Assembly (NCBI GenBank): GCA_003241965.1
Contig: QBMB01000036.1
Coordinates: forward strand, 1 to 40,866
From: Burkholderiales bacterium
GTDB lineage: Bacteria; Pseudomonadota; Gammaproteobacteria; Burkholderiales; Burkholderiaceae_C
DNA length: 40,866 nucleotides
Direction: 5' to 3'
In this document: one piece after another, positions 11,652 through 22,345 of the stretch
Layout: every line of letters begins with the position of its first letter
Numbering within the stretch: the stretch's first letter is position 1
Made by a program: the position numbers and the translations under genes
The notes under the pieces: generated by a model
What the model saw: only the letters and a program-made list of their open reading frames with translations
Told to the model about the DNA's origin: nothing
Databases searched by the model: none

Positions 11652-12632
11652 ATGTCCTGTGCGCGGCCCATGACCCCCGTGGTTCCCCCGCGCATGCCTG
11701 CAGTTTCCTTCCAGAACGTTTCCAAAAGCTACCCGTCGTCTCGCGGCACCGTGCAGGCCCTGCAGTCGGTGTCGTTCGACATCCAGGCGGGCGAATTCTT
11801 CGGCCTGCTCGGTCCCAACGGCGCTGGCAAGACCACCCTGATCAGCATCCTCGCAGGCTTGGCACGAGCCACCGAAGGCCGCGTGCTGGTGCACGGCTGC
11901 GACGTGCAGGCCGACTACCAAGCCGCGCGTCGCCAGCTTGGCGTGGTGCCGCAAGAGCTGGTGTTCGACCCCTTTTTCAACGTGCGCGAAGCGCTGCGCA
12001 TCCAGTCCGGCTATTTCGGCATCCAGCGCAACGATGCGTGGATCGACGAGTTGCTGGAAGGTTTGGGTCTCACCGACAAGGCCAACGCCAACATGCGGCA
12101 GCTCTCGGGTGGCATGAAGCGCCGGGTGCTGATCGCCCAGGCGCTGGTGCACAAGCCGCCGGTGATCGTGCTCGATGAACCCACTGCGGGCGTGGACGTG
12201 GAGCTGCGCCAGACCCTGTGGCAGTTCATCTCCGACCTCAACAAGCGGCTGGGCAGCACCGTGCTGCTGACCACGCACTACCTCGAAGAAGCCGAAGCGC
12301 TGTGCGGGCGCATTGCCATGCTCAAGCAGGGCAGGGTGGTGGCCCTCGAATCGACCTCGGCGCTGCTGTCGCGCGCAGCTTCCAACGTGTTGCGCTTCAA
12401 GACCGACGCTGTGCTGCCGACCGATCTGGCTGTGCAGGCCCGAATCACTGGCCGCGTGGTGCAGCTGCCGGCCAACGATGCGCTGGCGGTTGAACGCCTC
12501 CTGGCGCGGTTGCGCGAGGTGGGGGTGGTGCCTGAAGACATCGAGATCCGCAAGGCCGATCTGGAAGACGTGTTTCTGGAGCTCACAGGCGCACAGCCTC
12601 GTGCAACGAACCTTGTCGAGGTGCCGGCATGA
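11652..12632 (+). CDS. ABC-2 type transporter ATP-binding protein (YadG-like)
   Basis: This is the ATPase of an export-type ABC transporter with unknown substrate, working with the permease encoded next. From 11652 the protein has 326 residues. Walker A is GPNGAGKTT, the Q-loop lies near VPQELVFDP, the signature is LSGGMKRR, Walker B is VIVLDEPTAGVD, and the switch region is TTHYLEEAE. The C-terminal part (about 240-326) is the usual extension of the DrrA/CcmA-like group. Start choice is uncertain: ATG at 11652, 11670 and 11694 are all in frame, none with a clear ribosome-binding site, and family similarity begins only at about 11694 (MPAVSFQNVSKSY). The stop overlaps the permease start as ATGA. 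Confidence 0.85.
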   Translation: MSCARPMTPVVPPRMPAVSFQNVSKSYPSSRGTVQALQSVSFDIQAGEFFGLLGPNGAGKTTLISILAGLARATEGRVLVHGCDVQADYQAARRQLGVVPQELVFDPFFNVREALRIQSGYFGIQRNDAWIDELLEGLGLTDKANANMRQLSGGMKRRVLIAQALVHKPPVIVLDEPTAGVDVELRQTLWQFISDLNKRLGSTVLLTTHYLEEAEALCGRIAMLKQGRVVALESTSALLSRAASNVLRFKTDAVLPTDLAVQARITGRVVQLPANDALAVERLLARLREVGVVPEDIEIRKADLEDVFLELTGAQPRATNLVEVPA

Positions 12633-13384
12633 AGGGTTGGCAAACCCTCTTCTACAAGGAAGTGCTGCGCTTCTGGAAGGTCGGCTTCCAGACCGTGGCG
12701 GCACCCGTGATCACCGCCATCCTGTACCTGATGATCTTCGGCCACGTGCTCGAAGGCAGGGTGCAGGTGTACGACTCGGTCAGCTACACCGCGTTCCTGC
12801 TGCCTGGCCTGGTCATGATGAGCGTGCTGCAGAACGCGTTCGCCAACAGTTCGTCCTCGCTGATCCAGAGCAAGGTCATGGGCAACCTGGTGTTCCTGCT
12901 GCTCACGCCGCTGTCGCACCGCGCCTGGTTCGTGGCCTACGTGGGCTCGTCCGTCGTGCGCGGTCTGGCGGTCGGCACCGGGGTGATGGTGGCCACCTGG
13001 TGGTTCGCCCAGCCCTCGCTGGTGGCGCCGCTGTGGATCCTGGCGTTCGGCTTCATGGGCGCAGCCCTGCTCGGCGCACTCGGCTTGATCGCGGGCCTGT
13101 GGGCAGAGAAGTTCGACCAGATGGCCGCGTTCCAGAACTTCATCATCGTGCCCATGACCTTCCTTTCGGGCGTGTTCTACTCAATCCACTCCCTGCCCGA
13201 GTTCTGGCAAAAGGTGAGCCACCTCAACCCGTTTTTCTACATGATCGACGGCTTCCGCTATGGCTTTTTCGGTGTGAGCGACGTGTCGCCCTGGATCAGC
13301 CTGGCGCTGGTGGGCGGCGCCCTCGCTATCGTGAGCGCGATCGCGCTGCACCTGCTCAAAACCGGCTACAAAATTCGCAACTGA
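12629..13384 (+). CDS. ABC-2 type transporter permease (YadH-like)
   Basis: This 251-residue protein has about six hydrophobic segments and belongs to the ABC-2 membrane family. It starts MKGWQTLFYKEVLRFWKVGFQT, the amphipathic entry helix typical of YadH/NodJ-like permeases. Later segments contain NFIIVPMTFLSGVFYSI and the re-entrant SLPEFWQKVSHLNPFFY, a family signature. Translation is coupled to the ATPase gene by a 4-base overlap. Related permeases export polysaccharides, lipids or drugs. The position between mlaB and ibaG-murA suggests an envelope substrate, but nothing in the sequence names it. Confidence 0.88.
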   Translation: MKGWQTLFYKEVLRFWKVGFQTVAAPVITAILYLMIFGHVLEGRVQVYDSVSYTAFLLPGLVMMSVLQNAFANSSSSLIQSKVMGNLVFLLLTPLSHRAWFVAYVGSSVVRGLAVGTGVMVATWWFAQPSLVAPLWILAFGFMGAALLGALGLIAGLWAEKFDQMAAFQNFIIVPMTFLSGVFYSIHSLPEFWQKVSHLNPFFYMIDGFRYGFFGVSDVSPWISLALVGGALAIVSAIALHLLKTGYKIRN

Positions 13385-13385
13385 C

Positions 13386-13625
13386 ATGACCGCTGACCAA
13401 CTGCAAACCCTCATCGCCGCCGGCCTGCCGTGCGAGCACCTCGAAGTCACGGGCGATGGCCGCCACTGGGCTGCGGTGATCGTGTCGCCCGCCTTTGAAG
13501 GCCTGCGTCTGATCAAGCGCCACCAGGCCGTGTACGGCACGCTGGGCGCGCGCATCCAGAATGACGAGGTGCATGCCTTGTCGATGAAGACCTACACCCC
13601 GGCCGAATGGGCGGCCCAACCCTGA
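13386..13625 (+). CDS. ibaG: BolA-family protein IbaG
   Basis: This 79-residue protein has the BolA fold: [20 protein letters not shown] near the start and [18 protein letters not shown], then [12 protein letters not shown], which contains the conserved histidine of the family. BolA proteins pair with monothiol glutaredoxins in iron-sulfur handling. It is assigned to the IbaG (YrbA) branch, because that gene sits between mla and murA in E. coli as well. It starts one base after the permease stop and ends 14 bases before murA. Confidence 0.9.
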   Translation: MTADQLQTLIAAGLPCEHLEVTGDGRHWAAVIVSPAFEGLRLIKRHQAVYGTLGARIQNDEVHALSMKTYTPAEWAAQP

Positions 13626-13639
13626 ACCGTCAGCCAGCC

Positions 13640-14920
<1,281 letters not shown>

Positions 14921-14924
14921 AACA

Positions 14925-14995
14925 GCCCCCACGTTCACTCCGTTCACTGCCCCCCGAGGGGGCGCGCGCCTCCCTTGGGGCGGCCCGGCGGGAGT
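14925..14995. repeat. Comamonadaceae-type intergenic repeat between murA and hisG
   Basis: The spacer contains the direct repeat CGTTCACT (14932-14939 and 14941-14948), then the hairpin GCCCCC / GGGGGC (14949-14954, 14958-14963), then a second G/C-rich inverted segment with CTCCCTTGGGGCGGCCCGG. I recognise this pattern as a dispersed intergenic repeat common in Comamonadaceae genomes; only one copy is in this window. The GGAG at 14990-14993, near its 3' end, serves as the hisG ribosome-binding site. Confidence 0.6.
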
Positions 14996-14999
14996 CGCC

Positions 15000-15650
15000 A
15001 TGATCACCCTGGCATTGTCAAAAGGCCGTATCTTCGACGAGACCCTGCCGCTGCTCAAGGCCGCGGGCATCGAGGTGCTGGAAGACCCCGAAAAATCGCG
15101 CAAGCTGATTCTGGCCACGAGCAACCCGCAGGTGCGTGTGGTGCTGGTGCGCGCCAGCGACGTGCCGACCTACGTCGAACACGGCGGTGCCGATCTGGGC
15201 GTGACCGGCAAGGACACGCTGATCGAACACGGTGGCCAGGGCCTGTACCAGCCGCTGGACCTCAACATCTCGCGCTGCCGCGTCAGCGTGGCTGTGCGCG
15301 CGGACTTCGACTACGCCTCGGCCGTGCGCCAGGGCTCGCGCCTGAAGGTGGCCACCAAGTACACCCACATCGCGCGCGAGTTTTTTGCCAGCAAGGGCGT
15401 GCACGTGGACCTGATCAAGCTCTACGGCAGCATGGAGCTGGCACCGCTCACCGGCCTGGCCGACGCCATTGTCGACCTCGTGTCCACCGGCAACACGCTC
15501 AAGGCCAACCACCTGGTCGAGGTCGAACGCATCATGGACATCAGTGCGCGCCTGGTGGTCAACCAGGCCTCGCTCAAGCTCAAGCAAGCCGCCATTCGCC
15601 CCCTCATCAACGCCTTTGCGCAAGCCATCGAACAAGGCTCACCCGCATGA
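15000..15650 (+). CDS. hisG: ATP phosphoribosyltransferase, short form
   Basis: HisG joins ATP and PRPP, the first step of histidine synthesis. The 216-residue length is that of the short form, which lacks the C-terminal regulatory domain and needs the HisRS-like protein HisZ for activity and feedback control. Family features include the N-terminus [19 protein letters not shown], the [10 protein letters not shown] block and the PRPP-binding region [18 protein letters not shown] (about residues 156-173). No hisZ is in the window, so it must be elsewhere. The stop overlaps the hisD start (GCATGA), indicating coupling. Confidence 0.96.
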   Translation: MITLALSKGRIFDETLPLLKAAGIEVLEDPEKSRKLILATSNPQVRVVLVRASDVPTYVEHGGADLGVTGKDTLIEHGGQGLYQPLDLNISRCRVSVAVRADFDYASAVRQGSRLKVATKYTHIAREFFASKGVHVDLIKLYGSMELAPLTGLADAIVDLVSTGNTLKANHLVEVERIMDISARLVVNQASLKLKQAAIRPLINAFAQAIEQGSPA

Positions 15651-16990
15651 CCTTCACCGCCCGTCCCGCTCGTCTGTCCACCACCGCCGCCGATTTCGAG
15701 GCGCAGTTCTCGGCCCGGCTGCATTGGTCGGCCGAGACCGACGGCGCGATCGAAGAGCGGGTGGCCAGCATCCTGGCCGACGTGAAAGCACGCGGTGATG
15801 CCGCGGTGCTGGAATACACGGCGCGCTTTGATGGCTTGGACGTGAACAACTTGAGCCAACTCGAGCTCACCCAGACGGAATTGAAAGCCGCCTTCGATGG
15901 CTTGCCCGCCGCGCAGCGCGAGGCACTGCAGGCCGCGGCCCGACGCGTGCGTAGCTACCACGAGGCGCAGAAGAAGGCGGGTGGCGAAAGCTGGAGCTAC
16001 CGCGACGAAGACGGCACGCTGCTGGGCCAGAAGGTCACGCCGCTGGACCGCGTGGGCATCTACGTACCTGGTGGCAAGGCGGCTTACCCTTCGAGCGTGT
16101 TGATGAACGCCATTCCCGCCCACGTGGCCGGCGTGGCCGAGATCATCATGGTGGTGCCCACTCCGCGCGGCGAGAAGAATCCGTTGGTGCTCGCCGCCGC
16201 CTTCGTGGCCGGTGTCTCGCGCGCCTTCACCATCGGCGGCGCGCAGGCCGTGGCAGCGCTGGCCTACGGCACGGCCACCGTGCCCAAGGTCGACAAGATC
16301 ACCGGCCCGGGCAACGCCTATGTGGCCAGCGCCAAGAAGCGCGTGTTCGGCACCGTGGGCATCGACATGATCGCCGGCCCGAGCGAGATCCTCGTGCTGG
16401 CCGACGGCAGCACGCCGGCCGATTGGGTGGCCATGGACCTGTTCAGCCAGGCCGAGCACGACGAGCTCGCGCAAAGCATCCTGCTGTGCCCCGACGCCGC
16501 CTACATCGACGCGGTGCAGGCCGCCATCGACCGGCTGCTGGGCACCATGCCGCGTGCGGCCATCATCGCCAAGAGCCTCAACGACCGCGGCGCGTTGATC
16601 CACACCCGCAGCATGGAAGAGGCCTGTGCCATCAGCAACCGCATCGCACCCGAGCACCTCGAGGTGTCCAGCAACGACCCGCACCGCTGGGAGCCGCTGC
16701 TCAAACACGCCGGCGCCATCTTCCTCGGCGCTTACACGAGCGAAAGCCTGGGCGACTACTGCGCCGGCCCCAACCACGTGCTGCCCACCAGCGGCACCGC
16801 ACGTTTCAGCTCGCCGCTGGGCGTGTACGACTTCCAGAAGCGCAGCAGTCTCATCGAGGTGAGCCAGGCCGGCGCGCAAAGCCTGGGCCTGATCGCTGCC
16901 GAACTGGCCTACGGCGAAGGACTGCAGGCGCACGCGCGCGCTGCCGAGTTGCGGCTCAATGAGGTGCCGCCGATGCGGGGTGTGAATTGA
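15647..16990 (+). CDS. hisD: Histidinol dehydrogenase
   Basis: HisD performs the last two oxidations, histidinol to histidine, with NAD and zinc. The protein has 447 residues from the ATG at 15647, which overlaps the hisG stop. An open frame extends upstream to 14975 but lies over hisG and was rejected. Motifs: [19 protein letters not shown] (NAD site region), [13 protein letters not shown], the zinc and catalytic residues in [12 protein letters not shown] and RIAPEHLEV, and the C-terminal [18 protein letters not shown]. The stop overlaps the hisC TTG start. Confidence 0.97.
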   Translation: MTFTARPARLSTTAADFEAQFSARLHWSAETDGAIEERVASILADVKARGDAAVLEYTARFDGLDVNNLSQLELTQTELKAAFDGLPAAQREALQAAARRVRSYHEAQKKAGGESWSYRDEDGTLLGQKVTPLDRVGIYVPGGKAAYPSSVLMNAIPAHVAGVAEIIMVVPTPRGEKNPLVLAAAFVAGVSRAFTIGGAQAVAALAYGTATVPKVDKITGPGNAYVASAKKRVFGTVGIDMIAGPSEILVLADGSTPADWVAMDLFSQAEHDELAQSILLCPDAAYIDAVQAAIDRLLGTMPRAAIIAKSLNDRGALIHTRSMEEACAISNRIAPEHLEVSSNDPHRWEPLLKHAGAIFLGAYTSESLGDYCAGPNHVLPTSGTARFSSPLGVYDFQKRSSLIEVSQAGAQSLGLIAAELAYGEGLQAHARAAELRLNEVPPMRGVN

Positions 16991-18075
16991 GCCAGAACCC
17001 ACTGGGCGTGATCCGCCAGGACGTGCAGTCCATGCACGCCTACGCCGTGCAGGACTCCACCGGCATGGTCAAGCTCGACGCGATGGAGAACCCGTTCGCG
17101 CTGCCGCCCGAGCTGCAGGCGGCGCTCGGTGCGCGCCTGGGCGCGGTGGCGGTGAACCGCTACCCCGGTCCGCGCGTTGACGACCTCAAGGCCGCCCTGG
17201 CCCGGTATGTGGATCTGCCAGCGGGCTGCAGCCTGATGCTGGGCAACGGTTCGGACGAACTCATTTCGCTGTTGACCCTGGCCTGCGACTTGCCGGGCGC
17301 CACCGTGCTGGCGCCGTTGCCCGGCTTCGTGATGTACGCCATGAGCGCGCAGCTGCAGGGTCTGAAGTTTGTGGGTGTGCCGCTCACGGTCGACTTTGAA
17401 CTCGACGAGCCCGCCATGCTGGCCGCCCTGCGCGAGCACCGGCCCGCCATCACCTACATCGCCTACCCCAACAACCCCACCGCCAACCTGTGGAATGCGG
17501 ACAGCATCCGCCGCCTGATCGCCGAGGCCGCCAGCTTTGGCGGACTGGTGGTGATGGACGAGGCCTACCAGCCGTTCTCCCCCCGCAGCTGGCTCGACGA
17601 GATCCGCGCCGATCCAGCGGCCAATGCCAACGTGCTGCTCATGCGCACGCTCTCCAAGTTCGGCCTGGCCGGCGTGCGGCTGGGCTACATGGTGGGGCCG
17701 CAGGCACTGGTGCACGAGATCGACAAGCTGCGCCCACCGTACAACGTGAGCGTGCTCAACGCCGAGTGCGCCCTGTTCGCGCTGGAGCACGCTGAGGTGT
17801 TCGCGCAGCAGGCGCAGCAGATCTGCGAGCAGCGCGCCGTGTTGATCGACGCCCTGGGACAGACGCCAGGTTTTCAGGCCTTCCCCAGCGAAGCCAACAT
17901 GGTGCTGGTGCGTGTGCCCGATGCGCAACGTTGTTTTGACAGCCTCAAGGCCCAGGGCATTCTGGTGAAGAATGTTTCTAAAATGCACCCACTGCTGACG
18001 CACTGTCTGCGGCTGACGGTGGGCACACCGTCGGAGAATGCCCTGCTGATCCGCGCCCTTCAGACCCCTCCATGA
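16987..18075 (+). CDS. hisC: Histidinol-phosphate aminotransferase
   Basis: HisC is a PLP enzyme that transaminates imidazole-acetol phosphate with glutamate. The protein has 362 residues. K224 in [15 protein letters not shown] holds the PLP; the cofactor-binding block [10 protein letters not shown] and the fold I signature [10 protein letters not shown] are present. The start is a TTG at 16987 that overlaps the hisD stop (TTGA): the residues right after it ([18 protein letters not shown]) are conserved in the family, and no ATG or GTG lies in frame before them. The stop overlaps the hisB start as ATGA. Confidence 0.95.
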   Translation: MSQNPLGVIRQDVQSMHAYAVQDSTGMVKLDAMENPFALPPELQAALGARLGAVAVNRYPGPRVDDLKAALARYVDLPAGCSLMLGNGSDELISLLTLACDLPGATVLAPLPGFVMYAMSAQLQGLKFVGVPLTVDFELDEPAMLAALREHRPAITYIAYPNNPTANLWNADSIRRLIAEAASFGGLVVMDEAYQPFSPRSWLDEIRADPAANANVLLMRTLSKFGLAGVRLGYMVGPQALVHEIDKLRPPYNVSVLNAECALFALEHAEVFAQQAQQICEQRAVLIDALGQTPGFQAFPSEANMVLVRVPDAQRCFDSLKAQGILVKNVSKMHPLLTHCLRLTVGTPSENALLIRALQTPP

Positions 18076-18701
18076 CCTCCACGCCTTCCGCATCCGTTCC
18101 CGCTGGCCCCTTTGATCGCGTGGCGTTCGTGCAGCGCAACACGTCTGAAACGAAGATTGGTGTGCGCGTCAACCTGGACGGCACCGGTGCCTCCAGCCTG
18201 TCCACCGGCATCGGTTTCTTCGACCACATGCTCGACCAGATCGCCCGACACGGGCTGATCGACCTCGACATCCAGGCCGTGGGCGACCTGCACATCGACG
18301 GCCACCACACGGTGGAAGACGTGGGCATCACGCTCGGCCAGGCCTTTGCGCAGGCCGTGGGCGACAAAAAAGGCATCCGCCGCTACGGGCACGCTTACGT
18401 GCCGTTGGACGAAGCGCTCTCGCGCGTCGTCATCGATTTTTCCGGTCGCCCGGGCCTGCACATGCGCGTGCCCTTCAAGAGCGGCATGGTCGGTGGTTTC
18501 GACACCCAACTGGCCTTCGAGTTTTTTCAAGGCTTCGTCAACCACGCCGGTGTCACGCTGCACATCGACAACCTGCACGGTGAAAACGCCCACCACCAGG
18601 CCGAAACCGTGTTCAAGGCATTTGCCCGCGCCGTGCGCATGGCGCTGGAGCGCGACCCGCGCATGGGCGACGTGATTCCCTCGACCAAAGGTTCGTTGTA
18701 A
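18072..18701 (+). CDS. hisB: Imidazoleglycerol-phosphate dehydratase
   Basis: HisB dehydrates imidazole glycerol phosphate to imidazole-acetol phosphate. The 209-residue protein is the dehydratase domain alone; the N-terminal phosphatase domain of the E. coli fusion is missing, so histidinol phosphate must be dephosphorylated by another enzyme. Metal-binding motifs are clear: [24 protein letters not shown] and [14 protein letters not shown]. The first 16 residues form a Ser/Pro/Ala-rich lead before [14 protein letters not shown], where family similarity begins. hisH starts 13 bases downstream. Confidence 0.96.
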   Translation: MTSTPSASVPAGPFDRVAFVQRNTSETKIGVRVNLDGTGASSLSTGIGFFDHMLDQIARHGLIDLDIQAVGDLHIDGHHTVEDVGITLGQAFAQAVGDKKGIRRYGHAYVPLDEALSRVVIDFSGRPGLHMRVPFKSGMVGGFDTQLAFEFFQGFVNHAGVTLHIDNLHGENAHHQAETVFKAFARAVRMALERDPRMGDVIPSTKGSL

Positions 18702-18714
18702 CTTCCTCCCGGCC

Positions 18715-19374
18715 ATGAAACGCAAGACAGTCGCCGTGGTGGACTACGGCAGTGGCAACCTGCGCTCCGTGTCGCAAGCCGTACAGCACGTTGCGCGGAC
18801 CGAAGACGTGGAAGTGCTGGTTACCTCGCGCGCGCAGGATGTGATGGATGCCGACCGTGTGGTGCTGCCCGGTCAAGGCCACATGGCCGATTGCATGAAC
18901 GAGCTCGCCGCATCGGGCCTGAAAGACGCCGTGCTGCACGCCGCAGCCAACAAGCCACTGTTTGGTGTGTGCGTGGGCATGCAGATGCTGCTCGACCGAA
19001 GCGAAGAAGGCCCGACCGACGGGCTGGGGCTGATCGCGGGCGAGGTCGTGCGTTTCAGGCTTGAAGGTCGATTGCAACCCGATGGCAGCCGTTTCAAGGT
19101 GCCGCAGATGGGCTGGAACCCGGTGTTCCACGAACTCGGTCGACCGGTGCACCCGCTGTGGGCCGGTATTAGGGATGGCGCCTATTTTTATTTCGTGCAC
19201 AGCTTTTATGCTCGGCCTGCCCAGGCGTTGCACTGCGTGGGCGAAGCCGACTATGGGGGCCGCTTTGCCGCCGCCATTGCCCGCGACAACATTTTTGCCA
19301 CCCAGTTTCACCCCGAGAAAAGCGCCGACCAGGGGCTGGCGCTCTACCGCAACTTCCTCTCCTGGAAACCCTAG
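18715..19374 (+). CDS. hisH: Imidazole glycerol phosphate synthase, glutaminase subunit
   Basis: HisH releases ammonia from glutamine and passes it to HisF. The 219-residue protein is a class I amidotransferase: nucleophile C86 in FGVCVGMQ, and the dyad H199 and E201 in TQFHPEKS. The N-terminus [14 protein letters not shown] is typical. Start at 18715 gives [12 protein letters not shown], with the weak ribosome-binding site TTCCTCCCGGCC upstream, so translation may depend on coupling with hisB. Confidence 0.96.
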   Translation: MKRKTVAVVDYGSGNLRSVSQAVQHVARTEDVEVLVTSRAQDVMDADRVVLPGQGHMADCMNELAASGLKDAVLHAAANKPLFGVCVGMQMLLDRSEEGPTDGLGLIAGEVVRFRLEGRLQPDGSRFKVPQMGWNPVFHELGRPVHPLWAGIRDGAYFYFVHSFYARPAQALHCVGEADYGGRFAAAIARDNIFATQFHPEKSADQGLALYRNFLSWKP

Positions 19375-19392
19375 GCCTTTCGCCACACCATC

Positions 19393-20133
19393 ATGCTGCT
19401 GATTCCTGCCATTGATCTGAAAGACGGCCAGTGCGTTCGCCTCAAACAGGGCGACATGGACCAATCCACCGTGTTCGGCGAAGACCCGGCCGCCATCGCC
19501 CGCAGCTGGGTCGACAAGGGCGCGCGCCGCGTGCACCTGGTGGACCTCAACGGCGCCTTTGCCGGCAAACCGAAAAACGAGCAGGCCATTCGCGCCATCC
19601 TGAAAGAGGTGGGCTCCGAGGTGGACGTGCAGCTCGGCGGCGGCATCCGCGACCTCGACACCATCGAGCGCTACCTTGACGCCGGTCTGCGCTACGTGAT
19701 CATCGGCACCGCCGCGGTGAAAAATCCGGGCTTCCTGCAGGACGCCTGCACCGCGTTCGGCGGCCACATCATCGTGGGCCTGGACGCCAAGGACGGCAAA
19801 GTCGCCACCGACGGCTGGAGCAAGCTCACTGGTCACGAGGTGGTGGACCTGGCCAAGAAATTCGAAGACTACGGCGTTGAAGGCATCATCTACACCGACA
19901 TCGGGCGCGACGGCATGCTCTCGGGCATCAACATTGAAGCCACCGTCAAGTTGGCGCAGGCGCTGTCCATTCCCGTCATCGCCTCTGGTGGGCTCTCCAA
20001 CCTCGAAGACATTCGTGCACTGTGCGCGGTGGAAGACGAGGGCGTGGAAGGCGTGATCTGCGGTCGTTCGATCTACAGCGGCGATCTGGACTTTGAAGCG
20101 GCTCAACAGCTCGCAGACGACCTGAACGGATAA
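19393..20133 (+). CDS. hisA: ProFAR isomerase
   Basis: HisA opens the aminoaldose of ProFAR to the ketose PRFAR by an Amadori rearrangement. The 246-residue protein is a (beta/alpha)8 barrel with the two catalytic aspartates D8 (IPAIDLKDG) and D131 ([14 protein letters not shown]). Phosphate-binding loops lie at [14 protein letters not shown] and in [10 protein letters not shown]. It lies 18 bases after hisH and 8 bases before hisF. Confidence 0.97.
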   Translation: MLLIPAIDLKDGQCVRLKQGDMDQSTVFGEDPAAIARSWVDKGARRVHLVDLNGAFAGKPKNEQAIRAILKEVGSEVDVQLGGGIRDLDTIERYLDAGLRYVIIGTAAVKNPGFLQDACTAFGGHIIVGLDAKDGKVATDGWSKLTGHEVVDLAKKFEDYGVEGIIYTDIGRDGMLSGINIEATVKLAQALSIPVIASGGLSNLEDIRALCAVEDEGVEGVICGRSIYSGDLDFEAAQQLADDLNG

Positions 20134-20141
20134 CACTTCCC

Positions 20142-20921
20142 ATGCTGGCCAAGCGCATCATTCCCTGCCTGGACGTGACCGGTGGCCGTGTGGTCAAGGG
20201 CGTCAACTTTGTGGAACTGCGCGACGCGGGCGATCCGGTGGAAATCGCGGCGCGCTACAACGACCAGGGTGCCGACGAGCTCACGTTTCTCGATATCACC
20301 GCGACTTCCGACGGTCGCGACCTGATCCTGCACATCATCGAGGCGGTTGCCTCGCAGGTGTTCATTCCGCTCACCGTGGGCGGTGGCGTGCGCACGGTGG
20401 AAGACGTGCGCCGCCTGCTCAACGCCGGGGCTGACAAGACCAGTTTCAATTCGGCCGCACTCGCCAACCCGCAGGTGATTCGCGACGCCTCCGCCAAGTA
20501 CGGTGCGCAATGCATCGTGGTGGCCATTGACGCCAAGCGCCGACTCGGTGAAGAACTGGCCTTGCGCGGCGAAGGCTGGGATGTGTACAGCCACGGCGGG
20601 CGCAAGAACACCGGCCTGGACGCCGTGGCCTGGGCCCGCCAGATGGCCGAGTACGGCGCCGGCGAGATCCTGCTGACCAGCATGGACCGCGACGGCACCA
20701 AATCGGGCTTTGACCTGGCTCTCACCCGCGCGGTGGCCGATGCGGTGGACGTGCCGGTGATCGCCTCCGGCGGTGTGGGCAATCTCGATCACCTGGCCGA
20801 CGGTGTGCAGCAGGGCGGCGCCGACGCCGTGCTGGCCGCCAGCATCTTTCACTACGGGGAATTCACCGTGGCGCAGGCCAAGGCCCACATGGCCGAACGC
20901 GGGATTCCGGTCCGGCTCTGA
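20142..20921 (+). CDS. hisF: Imidazole glycerol phosphate synthase, cyclase subunit
   Basis: HisF uses ammonia from HisH to form imidazole glycerol phosphate and AICAR. The 259-residue (beta/alpha)8 barrel has the catalytic aspartates D11 ([15 protein letters not shown]) and D130 (VVAIDAKR). The family features [22 protein letters not shown] and [11 protein letters not shown] are present. hisF ends the first his gene block: the next gene is on the opposite strand and its stop lies only 6 bases away. No terminator is visible in the short gap. Confidence 0.97.
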   Translation: MLAKRIIPCLDVTGGRVVKGVNFVELRDAGDPVEIAARYNDQGADELTFLDITATSDGRDLILHIIEAVASQVFIPLTVGGGVRTVEDVRRLLNAGADKTSFNSAALANPQVIRDASAKYGAQCIVVAIDAKRRLGEELALRGEGWDVYSHGGRKNTGLDAVAWARQMAEYGAGEILLTSMDRDGTKSGFDLALTRAVADAVDVPVIASGGVGNLDHLADGVQQGGADAVLAASIFHYGEFTVAQAKAHMAERGIPVRL

Positions 20922-20927
20922 GCGGTT

Positions 20928-21422
20928 TCAGATGCGGTCGTTGCGCGGCTGAAACTGCCGCTCCAGGCGGTCTTCCAGTTCGCCCAGGCTGGCACTCAGG
21001 CCATTGCCGTTCTGCTCGATCACCTCGGTCATGGCGGCCTGCAGCTTGTCCACCTTCTGGTGCAGCTTTTCGGCCAGTTCGATTTCCCGAGCTGCGGTGG
21101 CCTGCATCTCGGCTTGCAGGAAAGTGCGCAGTTCGGTGAAGCGCGAGGCCTCGGCCTTGTCGGCCAGGTTGCGCTGCTCGGAAGCCTCGCGGGTGATGCG
21201 GCGCACCTCCATCAGGTGCGTGGTCTGCTGGTACACGAGTGCCGCGAGAAACACCAGCAGCACCAGGATGAGCATGCCCAGCAGCACGAGGCCCAGCGGC
21301 GCCTGCACTTCGGTGACGCCGAAACTGAGCGCGGTGGGTTGCAGGATCTGGGCGAAGTTGAGCGCCACGAAACCGGCGACCAGCAGGATGAACAGGATCA
21401 AGAGCAGGGTACGGAGTTTCAT
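20928..21422 (-). CDS. LapA-domain (DUF1049-like) membrane protein with coiled-coil tail
   Basis: The protein has 164 residues from the ATG whose first base is 21422; the minus strand shows AGGAACC just before it. Two membrane segments (about 4-22 and 41-64) flank a short periplasmic loop containing QPTALSFGVTEVQAPLG, which fits LapA/YciS-type proteins. The rest (about 75-155) is charged and helical, with several Glu/Gln/Lys-rich heptads (EQRNLADKAEASRFTELRTF), probably a cytoplasmic coiled coil. Function is unknown; LapA-like proteins act in lipopolysaccharide-regulatory scaffolds in enterobacteria. It stands against the direction of the his genes, tail to tail with hisF and head to head with hisI (133-base gap). 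Confidence 0.7.
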   Translation of the reverse strand: MKLRTLLLILFILLVAGFVALNFAQILQPTALSFGVTEVQAPLGLVLLGMLILVLLVFLAALVYQQTTHLMEVRRITREASEQRNLADKAEASRFTELRTFLQAEMQATAAREIELAEKLHQKVDKLQAAMTEVIEQNGNGLSASLGELEDRLERQFQPRNDRI

Positions 21423-21555
21423 GGCGGTTCCTGGGGGTGGGCAGCGCGGTGGCAAGAGGGCGGGACAATGTCGGTCGTGTCAGAACCGAGCCCATCGTAG
21501 CGGCTTTGGCCGCGATGGCCCACGACAGTCCAAACGCCCATGGTAGATTCCCCGC

Positions 21556-21945
21556 ATGAACTGGTTGGACGATGTGAAATGGGACGCGCAGGGCCTGGTG
21601 CCCGTGATCGCGCAGGAGGTGGCCACGGGTGACGTGCTCATGTTCGCCTGGATGAACCGCGAGGCGCTGCAGAAGACGGCGGAGCTCGGTCGCGCGGTGT
21701 ATTTCAGCCGCTCGCGCAACAAGCTGTGGTTCAAGGGTGAAGAGTCGGGTCACGTGCAGACGGTGCACGACATCCGCATCGACTGCGACAGCGACGTCGT
21801 GCTGCTCAAGGTCACGCAGCTCGGCCACGAGCCCGGTATTGCGTGCCACACCGGCCGCCACAGCTGCTTCTTCCAGCGCCTGCAAGACGGCCAGTGGCAG
21901 GCGGTCGAGCCTGTGCTCAAAGACCCCGAATCGATCTACAAGTGA
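21556..21945 (+). CDS. hisI: Phosphoribosyl-AMP cyclohydrolase
   Basis: HisI opens the purine ring of phosphoribosyl-AMP, step 3 of histidine synthesis. The 129-residue protein is the cyclohydrolase domain only. Metal-binding motifs: [14 protein letters not shown] (magnesium aspartates) and the zinc cysteines in [13 protein letters not shown]. The N-terminus [17 protein letters not shown] and [11 protein letters not shown] are typical. The 133-base gap upstream separates it from the divergent LapA-like gene, so hisIE need their own promoter. hisE begins 7 bases after its stop. Confidence 0.96.
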   Translation: MNWLDDVKWDAQGLVPVIAQEVATGDVLMFAWMNREALQKTAELGRAVYFSRSRNKLWFKGEESGHVQTVHDIRIDCDSDVVLLKVTQLGHEPGIACHTGRHSCFFQRLQDGQWQAVEPVLKDPESIYK

Positions 21946-21952
21946 GCCGACG

Positions 21953-22333
21953 ATGAACCCCACCGACGACCTCATGCGCCTGGCCGCCGTGATCGAAAGC
22001 CGCAAACCGGCCAACGGCGGCGATCCCGAGAAAAGTTATGTGGCCCGGCTGCTGCACAAGGGCCCGGACAGCTTCCTCAAAAAAATCGGCGAAGAAGCCA
22101 CCGAAGCGGTGATGGCCGCCAAGGACCTGGATCATGGCGGCGACCCGCAGAAGCTGGTGAACGAAACCGCCGACCTCTGGTTCCACTGCATGATCGCGCT
22201 GGCCCACTACAAGTTGGGCCCGGCCGATGTGGTGGCCGAACTGGTGCGCCGCGAAGGGCTCAGCGGCCTGGAAGAAAAAGCCATGCGCAAGGTGCTGGCG
22301 CGCGAAGCCGGCACCGAACCTGATGCCCACTGA
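21953..22333 (+). CDS. hisE: Phosphoribosyl-ATP pyrophosphatase
   Basis: HisE removes pyrophosphate from phosphoribosyl-ATP, step 2 of the pathway. The 126-residue all-helical protein has the MazG-like metal motifs [15 protein letters not shown] and [14 protein letters not shown], with the substrate-loop sequence [12 protein letters not shown] before them. The ATG at 21953 was chosen because the longer frame overlaps hisI. HisI and HisE are separate proteins here, not fused as in enterobacteria. The C-terminus has an extra 10-15 residues after the last conserved helix. Confidence 0.95.
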   Translation: MNPTDDLMRLAAVIESRKPANGGDPEKSYVARLLHKGPDSFLKKIGEEATEAVMAAKDLDHGGDPQKLVNETADLWFHCMIALAHYKLGPADVVAELVRREGLSGLEEKAMRKVLAREAGTEPDAH

Positions 22334-22345
22334 AAGGACACTGCC

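Noticed and set aside
14975-15646. Upstream extension of the hisD frame over hisG
   Set aside because: HisG motifs are in the other frame, and HisD similarity starts only at 15647.
19374-19393. Break between hisH and hisA as an operon boundary
   Set aside because: Only 18 bases separate the genes, with no hairpin or promoter; they appear co-transcribed.
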